From Linnemannia elongata (lineage: Eukaryota > Mortierellomycota > Mortierellomycetes > Mortierellales > Mortierellaceae), in contig JAXBDG010000009.1 of assembly GCA_036320915.1 (NCBI GenBank), forward strand, positions 434,001-498,000: a stretch of DNA of 64,000 nucleotides, read 5' to 3'. Position 1 is the stretch's first letter; each line of letters starts with the position of its first letter. Under the pieces are notes generated by a model. The model made no database searches, was not told where the DNA came from, and saw only the letters and a program-made list of their open reading frames with translations. Shown in pieces: positions 51,506 through 62,207 of the stretch. Position numbers and translations under genes: made by a program.

Positions 51506-51919
51506 TTATTCACGCCTAACATATATACATTCATTAGTTCACGACCCTTCCGAAAAGCATAGTCTTCTTTTTCATTTGTTTTTTTTCTTCTTATTTATTC
51601 TTTCTTCTTTTTTTGCACACGAATCCTTCCACAGCATTTTCTTTTCTCTCACTTAGAGCCACCCACCATTGGCAAAGTAATAAAAACTCATAACAGACAC
51701 CCCACAAAAAACAAAGTACCTTTCACTTGGTCACTCTTTGAACATCCTCTTATCAAAAGAACGCTTAAACATCATTCCCTAAATGCAAGAACCGCACTGA
51801 AAAAATTTAAAAATCAAAATGCTCATTCCTAACCCGACAGCTCCGCCTTCATGCCCCGCTTCGCCCCGCTTCCCGAGGCCTCAGGAAGCCAGGTTGGAGG
51901 CGCAAAAAAAGAAGAGTAT
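51506..51919. other. 3' flank and spacer
   Basis: T-rich 3' UTR of the disordered-protein gene, followed by the 3' flank of tRNA-Ala copy 3, part of which is shared with the 3' flank of copy 2. Confidence 0.5.
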
Positions 51920-51992
51920 TGGAGAACCTGGGCATCGATCCCAGTGCCTCTCGCATGCTAAGCGAGCGCTCTACCATTTGAGCTAGATCCCC
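51920..51992 (-). tRNA. tRNA-Ala(AGC): tRNA-Ala (AGC), copy 3
   Basis: Identical to copy 1 over 73 nt; anticodon AGC. It is followed on its strand by a CTTCTTTTTTT terminator. The 5' flank to about 52085 matches that of copy 2. Confidence 0.95.
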
Positions 51993-52109
51993 GTAAGTGC
52001 AAGCTCCAGAGGGCTTTTCACGATTGGATCGACGGATTATCGCCGATTGAATGAGCTACGTGGATTCTGGTGCGTATTTGTACCTGGGTTCCAGGGTCCC
52101 GGCTGAACG

Positions 52110-52140
52110 CAGTGAAGAAAGAAATCGCAAACAAAAAAAA
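52110..52140 (+). mobile_element. Old LINE tail next to tRNA-Ala copy 3
   Basis: GAAATCGCAAAC followed by A matches the 3' end of the LINE copies (for example AAATAAATCGCAAAAC plus poly(A) near 53025). The same remnant is present upstream of tRNA copy 2. An earlier LINE insertion therefore lies between the tRNA and the present LINE copy. Confidence 0.6.
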
Positions 52141-52188
52141 AAGCAGTGAAGAAAGGAGAGGCGGACGCCAAAAAAAAAAAAAAAAAAA

Positions 52189-53053
52189 TCGATGAGTGGG
52201 GCATCAAGGCAACAGACAGTTACAACGCGGCCAAGAAGCGAGAGCACGAGAGAGCAGAGGCAAGTGGTCGTCAAGTACCGCCCCCAGTGCCAGTTTCTTG
52301 GCGCTGTCCATCTGATGAGGAGCATGTCCGTAGGTTTTCTTCTATCGGCGGCGCTCAATCGGTTTATCGGGGCCTGCCGGTCCCCGATCGCGACCTGGAT
52401 CCAAAGTGGCACGTCTCGGACCTACTGCGAGGCATCACCCCCAAGAGCATGCTGTCTGAGTGGTTGTCAGTCTTCCGGTCCCCAAAGTCGATTGCACAGA
52501 CGGTCCTGCACAAGTTTGTTGGCTACCTGGAGGCACAGGCCTCGGAGCTGATCTGGAAACCTCGGTGTTCGGAGACGATTGCATGGGAGCAGGCGCAAGG
52601 CATCACTACCAAAGACAAGACATCCAAGTACGCTGGCCCTCGAGGAGATTGGAGCAACGGTTATGGCTATATTACCCGAGCTGGTTTTTGTCCCTGCGAC
52701 GCTTCGCTAGCCGCACATGAGGGTGGGCATTGTCCGAGCCCGTCTCTCGATCCCACTGCTGCAGATGCACGTTTGTTAGAGAGTCAATTAGGAAGGAGGC
52801 TGTTGTCGTTGATGGAGAGGATGGGAAGGATCCCCTTCATGAGGGTGTGCGAGTAGTTTATTTTCTTCCGTCCCAGCCTGAGCAGGCGAGTGATTGTTGC
52901 ACTGAGCCTGCCGAGCTTTGGACTCAGGGACAGCGACTAGGTCTACGGCTACTGGGAGAGCTCACTTGATAGTGCCCTTTTTATTCCTTTGAATACCTCC
53001 TTGAGTTGTTAACTAGAGAAATAAATCGCAAAACAAAAAAAAAAAAAAAAAAA
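52189..53053 (+). mobile_element. 5'-truncated LINE, copy 3 (subfamily A)
   Basis: Begins after a run of A with IDEWGIKATDSYNAAKKREHE and reads in frame to FMRVCE* at 52856. It keeps the frame that copy 1 has lost (AGFCPCDASLAAHEGG). It ends with AAATAAATCGCAAAAC and a poly(A) tail at about 53036-53053. It is closely similar to copy 1 but truncated about 250 bp further. It lies about 195 bp upstream of tRNA-Ala copy 3, in opposite orientation. Confidence 0.85.
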
Positions 53054-54292
53054 TGCAAGTTTTTTTTTTGTGATTCCTGCGCAGGTTTTCCTTTGTGTGG
53101 CTCTGGTAATTGTAATTGGGCACGACATTGACCTTGGCAAATGTAAGCTGCATGATTGCATGTTCGCTTTGGTTCACGAATGAAAAAAGAGCGATAAAAG
53201 GGTGGTCGAAGATATTATCCAAAACAAAAGGGTAAGAAAATAATGGGGTGGCGAAGAACGGAGCAGGAAAAAATGGAGACTCAATTTCAGGCGACCTTTG
53301 AAAGAAAAAAAAATGAACAAACTACAGCAGATAAAATCGGCCCAGGTGTACAGTAGATCCTCCGTTTTGTGCCCACGGTGATATCTAAGTCATAGCGCCC
53401 TCGATCGTGTTAAAGATCATGTCCTTCCAGAGGTATTCTTGATTGGATTGAAGTGTGAGACTTATCTACATACGTAAACAGTGTCGAGTGAGAGTTGTGA
53501 GTAATACATTCTATGCAACAAGTCTGCCTTTTTCTTCATCGAAGGTTATTCTCTTCCCGCCGTCCCTTCTTTGCTCATGAACACTGCATTCAGGAAATGG
53601 ATGCATATCTTTTTTGATGGAACTATTGTCTTTTTGATCTTGTTTGCTTAGTGTGAAGGAGTGGATGTCGCGTTTATCCCTAGGTTGCCAAGTGCCGTGT
53701 TGGCCCCAGGGCGCCAGGTTTAGCGAAGTCTTTGTCCTGCCTATGTGTTAGTGATCGCGTCAATGACCCAAACTCAGGAATCAAGGTGATCTTGCCGGAC
53801 CTTTGATTCTAATCAGCTCATTCAGCAAGTATCGGCCCTTTTCGAGAGGTGCAAGGTAGGGGATCGTGAACAAGGACTGGATCGTAGACTGATCGAGGGC
53901 TGGCACATACCTTTCTCAATATGGCGAGTCGAGGTGTAAGATTGCCTGACAGGCCTTTTATGCAACCTAACTTGGCTTGAGGTCAAGCGTGGCGCCCTGC
54001 CACAGTCGTAGGCCTTGAAGGCAGGCTTGTGAATGGTGAGATCCTGCGTTATAGCCATCGTACAAAAAATGGGAACAGAGGGAGAGGGAGAAGGAGAAAG
54101 AGAAGAAGAATAACACATTATGGCTGCAGATCTATTTATTGGCTGATTGCCAAAGGAGCGACAAGGAGTTCACAGGACAGGAAATGGACTCCGGAGCGGT
54201 GGCAACGTTTAATTTCAAAAAGCAGGGCAATGGTTAAAATCCGATGGCAACGCTTAAGATGCCAAAAAGTTGGTGGGCAACGTTTAGATTAA
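53054..54292. other. Intergenic spacer
   Basis: No gene is recognised. From about 54190 the sequence contains GGCAAC-type repeats that resemble the subterminal repeats of the adjacent inverted-repeat element. Confidence 0.45.
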
Positions 54293-54365
54293 GGATATAT
54301 CTATTTGTTGCCCACCTTTTTTTGGCTTCTTATATGTTGCCCATAGTGAAGTCTATTCATTGCCC
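54293..54365 (+). repeat. Left 73-bp inverted repeat
   Basis: Pairs with 55027-55099; carries three GTTGCCC/TTGCCC motifs. Confidence 0.9.
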
Positions 54366-55026
54366 TCCCCGGTTGCCATCGGAGATTGAATACTCTTGTA
54401 CGTTGCCAAAAAAACGCCAATCTGTTGCCCACCCCGCAAAATTATTTGTTGCCTTCGACATAGTTACCCAATGTGTTGAACTGTATCCTTATGAGCCGCG
54501 CACTTTCTTTCCTCCTTTTCTCGTTCTCTCCTCCCACCTGCACCATTACCGACATGGTTGCCTTATGAATCGAGCTATGTACCTCTGAGTTTCGCGTACA
54601 CCTCTGAGTTTCGCGTAGATATGTTGCCTTATGTATTAAGACATGTACCTCTGAGTTCTTCTTACTCTCTTTCTCTCTTTCTCTTTTCTCTCTCTCATAC
54701 TGGTATGGGTTAATTGACCATGAAAGGAAGAAGAGTACAGACCTAAAGCTGGTGCAGCATATGGGACAGTGAACACGCGTACGAAATAGAGCTATGTCAA
54801 AGTGTACAATTCGTGGCAATATGACTGTGAAGAGAAGACACGTCCCCTCCCCCTGACCTATGAGTTCCTGGTGCACATCCATGGGATACGTACAAAGAGA
54901 TTGATTCTCTACAGGTAGATGATGCCGCGGCGCAGGTGGGGGAAGGAAGATAGGGCAACGTATAGCGGCAGAGCCTTGGGCAACAATTAAGATCTTGGGA
55001 TGGGCACCGGTTTAGAACATAATTGT

Positions 55027-55099
55027 GGGCAACGAATAGACTTCACTATGGGCAACATATAAGAAGCCAAAAAAAGATGGGCAACAAATAGATATATCC
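55027..55099 (-). repeat. Right 73-bp inverted repeat
   Basis: Inverse of 54293-54365 with two mismatches. Confidence 0.9.
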
Positions 55100-55183
55100 C
55101 TCCAAGGTAACGTTCTCTAAGTGCATTTGAAAGGGCAAAAAAAACGAACTTCGCCCTAGGCAGGGCAAAAAGAAAGTCATTGT

Positions 55184-55256
55184 TGGAGAACCTGGGCATC
55201 GATCCCAGTGCCTCTCGCATGCTAAGCGAGCGCTCTACCATTTGAGCTAGATCCCC
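55184..55256 (-). tRNA. tRNA-Ala(AGC): tRNA-Ala (AGC), copy 4
   Basis: Identical to the other three copies. The 3' flank (ACTTTCTTTTTGCC) resembles that of copy 1, while the 5' flank differs from all others. Confidence 0.95.
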
Positions 55257-55361
55257 TATCAAACCAGGGATGACATCCTGATTGGATAATTTTTTGATGA
55301 GGTAACAGTTTCTGAGAAGTTATTCATATTAAAAGAGTTAAATTTGCCTTCAAACTCAGGC

Positions 55362-55377
55362 GCCGCACCGGCACAAA
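55362..55377. repeat. SINE target-site duplication, left
   Basis: GCCGCACCGGCACAAA, repeated exactly at 55814-55829. Confidence 0.9.
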
Positions 55378-55813
55378 GGGCGGGCGAGCCCACCATAATG
55401 GTAAAGCTTCCCCCTCTCAGCGCGAGGGTCGTGGGTTCAGACCTACGAAGACACGCTCAATTAGGATTTGACGGTATTGCGCTAGCCTCCCCCTGTCCAG
55501 GAGGCCTGAGATGAAATAATTCTCAGACGCACAAAGTGCATGGACAGAGTGAGTATGCCCACTATATGGCTACGTTAACCTGGTGATGAGCCAGTCTGAA
55601 TGCCGTGTGGAGCCAGCCAAATCGGCGGACCGCTTAGATAAACCTTTCAGTGTTCTAGTACATTCTGTCGGGTAACCGGCTTCCTGCACAAGCATACTAA
55701 TATGCTTCTGTGCAAAGTACGCGCACCTAGTTTAGACTTAGATAACAAATATCGTGTACTGCACAAGATAGGCCAATTGTCAGAGGCAATTCTAGGAATA
55801 AAAAAAAAAAAAA
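55378..55813 (+). mobile_element. tRNA-derived SINE
   Basis: 436 bp between a perfect 16-bp duplication, ending in about 15 A. The head looks like a tRNA: an A-box-like GCCCACCATAATGGTA, then a perfect 5-bp anticodon-type stem CCCTC/GAGGG with loop TCAGCGC (AGC in anticodon position). A B-box-like GGTTCAGACC follows at 55434-55443. The body has no ORF. It would be transcribed by Pol III and mobilised by a LINE; the partner LINE is not proven. It is inserted between tRNA-Ala copy 4 and LINE copy 4. Confidence 0.8.
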
Positions 55814-55829
55814 GCCGCACCGGCACAAA
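55814..55829. repeat. SINE target-site duplication, right
   Basis: Same 16 bases as 55362-55377. Confidence 0.9.
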
Positions 55830-56314
55830 AAAAAAAAGGCTCCGATGCTCCGCGACGATCGTGTGGGGACAGACTCAGGGCATCTCTGCCAAGGAGAAGA
55901 CATCAAAGTACACAGGCCCTCGTGGCGACTGGAGTCAAGGATATGGTTACATCACGCGTGATGGTTTCTGCCCGTGTGGCGCTTCGCTAGCCACACATGA
56001 GGATCGAATCTGAATCTGCCCTGGAGCGACCAAGGAACCACGCGCAGCTGACGAGCGGCTGTTGGAAAGTTTGTTGGGAAGGAGGAAGTTATCATTGATG
56101 GAGAGGATGGGAAGAATCCCCTTCATTCGTATCTAGTTCTATTTTCTTCCGTTATTGCTGTGAAGAGCAGCGGCAATTGTTGTGCAGGGCCAGGTTCCGG
56201 ACCGGACTGTAGCTGGTAGATGGCGAACTGAAGAGTTTAATTTGTAGTCCCCTTGATACTCCAAATACCTCCTTTGTGCTCTTTGTCAAAGAAATAGGAT
56301 TGCGTACAAAAAAA
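55830..56314 (+). mobile_element. 5'-truncated LINE, copy 4 (subfamily B)
   Basis: Starts after a short A run. Coding remnant RCSATIVWGQTQGISAKEKT, then YGYITRDGFCPCGASLATHE, then a 3' UTR almost the same as in copy 2 and an A-rich end near 56314. It is in opposite orientation to tRNA-Ala copy 4. Without the later SINE it would start about 120 bp upstream of the tRNA. Confidence 0.8.
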
Positions 56315-56548
56315 TTAAAATGAAGAACTTGGTTGAGTTTAGACGATGAATGGTGTAGGTACAAACTAAAGTGTTGTGAAAAGGGAAGTGGTTGAGAAGC
56401 CGAAAAGTAACGAAGGATAAAAAAAAAGAAAAAAGTGGAAGATTGTCTTCTTGAGCAGCTGAAAGAAAAAAAAGTACGAGAACAAAATATTTCTTGAAAG
56501 GCTGAATTCTTTGAGAGCAAGAGGTATTTTATTACATAGGGAGTTAAT

Positions 56549-59500
56549 CTACATGTCAATGTCCATATCGTTTGCGATTTCGGCAAGGATCGCCTCATCC
56601 AGGCTGCTGCCGTCTTCAATGTCATCCTCGATCGGCGTTGCTGTAGCCAGAGAAGGATCTGGCATCTCTAAACTAGCAGCTCCACTGGTAACAGCTACAC
56701 CGCCATCATCAACAACTGTAGAGGAAACAATTACCTCTTCCTCTTCCCGAGTGGTCTTCAGTTCGTGCACACTGATCCACCCTGTGCGGCGTTCCTGGCT
56801 CTTCTTGGCCCAAATCTCAAGCAACCTCCCCCGCCCTACCGTGGGGACGTATCGAGCATCTGGCAGCATGATCTCCATCATCTCAAATACACTATCGGGC
56901 TTGGGTTCCGTATAGTCATCCTTGATCCACGCGCTCGTCGGTTTCTCGAAGTCCATGATGACATCCGCTGTTCTCTGATGCCGAATATCGAAGCCATCTC
57001 CCTATCAAATGAGTAGCAACGTCAGTGTTAAAAATACGACTGGAGCTGCATGGTGAAAGCATCAATCAAGCAAAGCGTGGGCTGCTTACCTTTTTGAACA
57101 TGAGGAGAATCTCCTTGGTTGTTCGAAAGTAGGGCGAAGCACGATTGAGATCTGAGTTGTTCAGCGCCGTCTTGTACCACACCAAATTCTCGACATATCG
57201 ACAACCTATTGGCGATGAGAACAAGAAAAATAAGTAAATGTCGCGTTCCTTTGCAAGAACGAGTGATAATAAAGCATCCGGGATAAGTCCTTACCGAGTC
57301 CATGCATTATGCTGACGACCTCGGGCAAGATCGCCTTGTGAGTCCACACACTCACAATACCGTTTGGCATGAGCTCAAGCGCCTTCTCCATGATCTCTCC
57401 CTGCAAGTGCAAGTTCAAGTAAATGAGTGTTAATCCGTGCACACTGATTCTCAATGGGTAACGTATCCTAAACGTGCGAAGACTTACAAATTTGGGCATA
57501 GTCAACCGGCAAGCGCCGTCATTGCGGCCGTCCTCAACAATAAAGTTCCATGGAGGATCAGCCAACACGCCCTGAATATCATTAACGGGCTCGTCAAACC
57601 CCTCTGATATTGACGACCAGTCGAACGCGTGCATATCCTTGATTTCCATGTAGCTATCAAAAAAATGAGACAAGTCAGCATTTGGAACTGTGTGAAGCAA
57701 ACATGAACAATCGAGAAATGTCAGCACTGTCCTAGTCACTCACGTAGACCCCTCAACCTCTGTTGTATCTGGATCTGCGACTGGTTGAATCCTGTGGGCC
57801 CAAGTAGGGCGCTGCTCGACATCTTTGGGAATCATGATTTTCGGTACGTCAGGACATTCTACTCTGACGGGCTTGATGTTCTTCCAGAAGAGCGATAGTC
57901 CTGTCTGTCCTTTGACGTTGGATGTAGTAATTGATGTTTTCCTGACTTCTATAGGGACAATGGCCCTGGCTGGTGGTTTCGAGGTTGAGGATGAAATTGC
58001 TGTTCCTGCGACTGTAAGCGAAATTGGTTGCCTGACTTTTTGAGCAGCGGTCACCGTAGTCGAAGTTTTCCTAGTGGTAAATGCAAATAGGATTGACGTG
58101 GGTTAGTTCACTTGGTTGACAATACATTTTGATCCCACCGTAACACCTAGAAGTGGGTGATGGGTCTTACTTCATAAAGGACGAATACTCTGCAAGCTTG
58201 TCGTTGATGTCGACGACGGGTATCATTTCGTTCTCGTCAATGGGCTGCTTTCCTGGTCTCAAAGACAAAGCCTTCGGGACTGCTGGAGCTGTTGTGGCCT
58301 TGACCCTTGGCGCCTCTATCGTGGGCCGGAAATGCGTTGAGGTTGAGGATCGAGAGGTTGTGGTTGTGATGGACGAGGATCGAGAAGTGACAGTGGTGGT
58401 AGTTGTCGAACCGTTGCTGTTGGCGGTTAGTGCAGAGATTATTGACGATCCTGAATCAACTCGCTTAGCCTTTGTTGCCACAGGACGGCCACTAAAGAAA
58501 AGTATCCCAAAGAAAACTTAATGAGTATCGTGGTGGAAACGACAGAGATAGGCATGCATAGTGTTCTATATACTGCCACTTACGCCGGGTTACTGTGGTA
58601 TTCCTTAATCCAGCGGTTGATATTTGCCTCGATCTCCTTGACCTCATCGGTGTTCCACCTCTCGCTGAGTCCACTGACAGCCATCTCGCCTCCAACAGAC
58701 TTGTTCACCATGATAAGTTTGCCTCCCTCCCATGCGTAGGCTGGATCAGTTAGCTTTTTAGTCTCTAGAAGCTTCCTGTAATACGAACTACACTGGTATC
58801 CTGCTTTGTTGCTGACCTTCATACTGAAAATGCCCCATGAAGTACCAATTCTGATACCCCTCGCTTTCCACTCTTCCAGTCTGACCATAAACTCCTGTGT
58901 TGACTTTGCGCTCCATGGTCCGTTCTGCTGCCCCTCTGTAGGATCTGAAATCATATAATAGGAGACGATATAATGCGTTACAAAGATGTTTATCTAGTAA
59001 GTCGGCCGAAGATCGTGTGCGGACAAAATATGAAGGGAAAGACTTACCGACAAAGCGATAGTAGAATCCTTCGACATTTGTCCTACGATGCTCCCATGTC
59101 TTGATACGGACTTCCGACCAAGTCCTGACCTGAGCATGAGAAAAGACATCTTCCATTCCATTGACTGTCCGCGTAGGCTTGGGTCCCTTTGCCGTGCTCG
59201 ATTTTTTGCTCATTTGCTTCTTGTGAGACAAGGTGGATGTCGAAGTGAAAGCGGTAGGTTTCCGATCTGCCGAAGGTTCTCCTGCACTGCTGGATGCCTT
59301 TGGTGGTCCTGCAGATACAAAGTCGTCCATGTCATCCTGCTCTGGATCAATGTTGTCCTCATCGGACTATTGATTGTACATGAGGCGAAGCAAGGGTCAG
59401 CTTGGAGGCCAAACTATTACAGTTAGCAAACTCATAGACTCCTATTCATTATAGTGGCACTCACCTCTTTGCGAGCTTTTTTTGGACTCCGGGACTGGAT

Positions 59501-59868
59501 CTCTGCCTCCACTGCGAGCTCGTTGTCCAACTCGGTCAAATCGAGGGGTCCCTAGAAAGTGGCAAAAGAGTCACCAAAGCAAAAGAGAGCTATTGTCAGA
59601 CAACCTGAGAAAGCTGGACCATTTCGACGCTGCATGTGCATTCAGTTGGGAGAACAACAGCTATGAGATGTTTCCAAAAGGGCATTACCCATTCCTGCTC
59701 GATGGAGTCTGTCCTGGAAGCTACGAGTTCTTGGGTAGTCGACGTATCCTCGTTGAGTCTGATTCGCTTCAGGGACAAGTTGATGGTACTGAGGGGACCG
59801 TTGGTACTTGGGCTGTCGACAGTGGGTTGTTCCTCCTGTGGAGTCGAGGCATTGTCGGCAGCGAGCAT
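56549..59868 (-). CDS. MTA1: MT-A70 family N6-adenine methyltransferase, MTA1-like
   Basis: Ten exons: 59868-59689, 59551-59465, 59366-59048, 58944-58584, 58491-58171, 58070-57744, 57653-57488, 57400-57295, 57205-57090 and 57001-56549. All are in phase, 811 residues. Residues about 60-195 are charged with basic stretches (SPKKARKE). About 200-265 looks like a Myb/SANT unit (GPWSAKSTQEFMVRLEEW, then GYQCSSYYRKL). A Ser/Thr linker follows. The catalytic part has ADPPW (D564-W567), then ILPEVVSIMHGLGCRYVENL, PYFRTTKEILLMFKKGD, IRHQRTADVIMDFEKP and GRGRLLEIWAKK. The intact DPPW favours the catalytic MTA1/AMT1 subunit over the degenerate MTA9. In early-diverging fungi such enzymes make symmetric 6mA at ApT. 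An RNA substrate (Ime4/METTL3 role) is the alternative. The Myb-like part suggests DNA. Confidence 0.85.
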
Positions 59869-60846
59869 TTTGATTAAGGGATGTGATGAGAGAAAGGCTG
59901 AAAGGAAGAAGGAAAGCCAAAAGGTGTGAGGAAACGAGACTGTCTGTCGAAAAATACAAACAAATATTCGCGTTCGCGACGACTCGACCCCGAACGCCAC
60001 CATTTTTTTTTTTTTTTTTTTGATTTGACCAATAAAAGGAAAAAAGGGAACACTTCCGCTGTGTTCCTTGCCAATGAAAGTGTGTCTACATAGAGTGACA
60101 TGGACCGGTTCGGCCGCGGACAGTTATATCTCATGGAAACAAGTGGCAGTACAGGCTCAAGCTGTCCACTGGTGTGTGCTAGAGTCGATTGTGTAGCTGG
60201 AGCTACGAAGGGCGGCGTACGGGCATGGCTGAGCAAGAACAAAGAATGGGTGATACTGTAGCATCCTGACCAAGTGCGAATAGATAGCAATCGGTCACTC
60301 ATTTGTCAAAAGCAAAGCGATCGATCGATGTGTGAGTGAGAATGAAGCAATTGAACAATGTCAAGTTAGAGAATAGAGCCTTGTAGAGTGAAGTGCTTTG
60401 ACCATGGCTACTACTACTACTTCTCGGCATATTAGAGACTAACTAGGGATGAAGATGTCCAATGGGCGTCGATCCCAGCTCCTATGCCTGTCCATGTGTA
60501 TGACAATTGTCAATCCCTCCTTTCCCTTCCCCACCATACTTCCAAAGCGTTATCTTTTTTGCAGCAATTGAATTATTATTTTTCATCGTCCGTCCGGCGT
60601 TCAAGAGTCCCAAGCAGTGTCCAGCGAAAGAGAGCACGCTCCGAAGGGAATGATGCGAGACTACCCTACCCTTCTACAGAACGATAAAATCAATCTGACC
60701 CAACAATTCTCAGACCCTCCCTCAGTCCTTGTCTGTGGCCGTCTCCACACAGACCTAATAAAACCTCCATCTCCTCGTTCCTCGTTTCCCTTCTCTTTTC
60801 TTCTTGATCACTCGCTCCTCATCCTTCTCCTCCCTCATTACTAACA
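59869..60846. promoter_or_regulatory. Shared divergent promoter region of MTA1-like and TSC13
   Basis: About 1 kb between two start codons pointing away from each other. It has a T run at 60004-60021 and a CT-rich leader just before TSC13 (60770-60838). No gene is seen and no specific operator was recognised. Confidence 0.5.
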
Positions 60847-62207
60847 ATGAAGTTGACCATCACCCCTCGGTCGCCAAAGTCGCGCAGTTTCCCCATCACC
60901 CTCGACTTTGTCGGCAACCCCGCGGATGTCACTGTGGACCAGGTCCAGGCTGCCATCGCCAAAAAGTTGCCCAAGTACTACCCCGACCGCCAGCGTCTGA
61001 CAGTCGAGAAGACCGCTCTTGAGAGTGGAAAGACTTTGGCTGACTATGGCCTTAAGGATGGCGACTCTGTTGCCTTCAAGGATCTCGGTATGACACTTTT
61101 CACTATTCAGGACTAAAGAGAGCGACACTTGTTTGTTTATTGAATGGAGGTAGACCGTTATTCAACACAAGACACTACACACATACTCAGACGCCCTGTG
61201 GTGGGGTTTTTTGTTGATTCAGGGGAGAGGAGAAAATGAATGGCATGTGGCTGACCAAGCTTAAATTCCGTTATCGTTTTTTTTTATTTCTATGAAAATC
61301 AGGTCCTCAGATTAGCTGGCGCACCGTCTTCTTGATCGAGTATGGTGGTCCCTTGGTCCTCCATCCCTTGGTCTACTACCTTCCTAAGCTGTTCTACGGT
61401 CAGGCCTTCGAGCACAGCTGGATGCAGACGTAAGTTTTCTTTCTCTCTTTTTCATTTAAAACAGGAGGCAAGAAACAGGACAAAGATACCATTACAGATT
61501 GAAAGTAATACTAGACAGAAGTTGGAAAGAAGCAGCATGCAGGGAGAGTAAACAACAGGGACCGGAACTCACGTGCAGTGAAGACATAAAACAAACTCAT
61601 GTAATGCAACAAACGAGCCAAAGGCTAATGTGTGTTTTTATTTTCTTTTCACGCGCTGGCTGATAGTGTTACGTACTGGATGGTGATGCTGCACTTCTTG
61701 AAGCGCGAGTACGAGACCGTCTTTGTCCACCGCTTCTCCCACGGCACCATGCCCTTCCGCAACGTCTTCAAGAACAGCGCCCATTACCACTTGTTGTCTG
61801 GCCTCAACCTCGCCTACTGGGTCTACGGCCCCTGGAACGCCGCCGGAACAAAGTTGGCCGAGAGGAGCGATGCTCTTGTCTACGGATGCATTGCCCTCTA
61901 CATCTTTGCCGAGCTCTCCAACTTCCACACTCATGTCACCCTCCGCAACTTGCGCCCCCCAGGCACTCGTGTCCGCAAGATCCCCCGCGGCTATGGTTTT
62001 GACCTGGTTTCGTGCCCCAACTACTTTTTCGAGACCTTGTCCTGGTTGGCTGTCTCGGTCCTGACCCTGTCGTGGTCCGCTCACTTGTTCTTTGTCGTCG
62101 CCGTCGGTCAGATGTACATCTGGGCCGTCAAGAAGCACAAGGGCTACCGCAAGGAGTTCTCTGATTACCCCCGTGGTCGCAAGTCTATGTTCCCTTTCAT
62201 CGCCTAA
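60847..62207 (+). CDS. TSC13: Very-long-chain enoyl-CoA reductase
   Basis: Last step of fatty acid elongation in the ER: NADPH reduction of trans-2-enoyl-CoA. Exons 60847-61087, 61303-61429 and 61667-62207 are in phase, 302 residues. The first about 80 residues form a ubiquitin-like domain (MKLTITPRSPKSRSFPITLD ... DYGLKDGDSVAFKDLG), as in Tsc13/TECR. The steroid-reductase-like membrane part follows: ISWRTVFLIEYGGPLVLHPL, YWMVMLHFLKREYETVFVHR, FSHGTMPFRNVFKNSAHYHL, then NLRPPGTRVRKIPRGYGFDL and SCPNYFFETLSWLA. The C-terminus YPRGRKSMFPFIA ends in the typical Pro-Phe motif. Length is normal. Confidence 0.95.

Larger units (their letters stand above)
54293..55099. mobile_element. Non-autonomous DNA element with 73-bp inverted repeats
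   Basis: 807 bp bounded by 54293-54365 and 55027-55099, which are inverted copies differing at only 2 of 73 positions (start GGATATATCTATTTGTTGCC). Inside and next to the ends the hexamer GTTGCC (or GGCAAC) recurs at least ten times. The interior has no transposase. No clear target duplication was found, so the exact ends are uncertain. It ends 84 bp downstream of tRNA-Ala copy 4. Confidence 0.75.
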
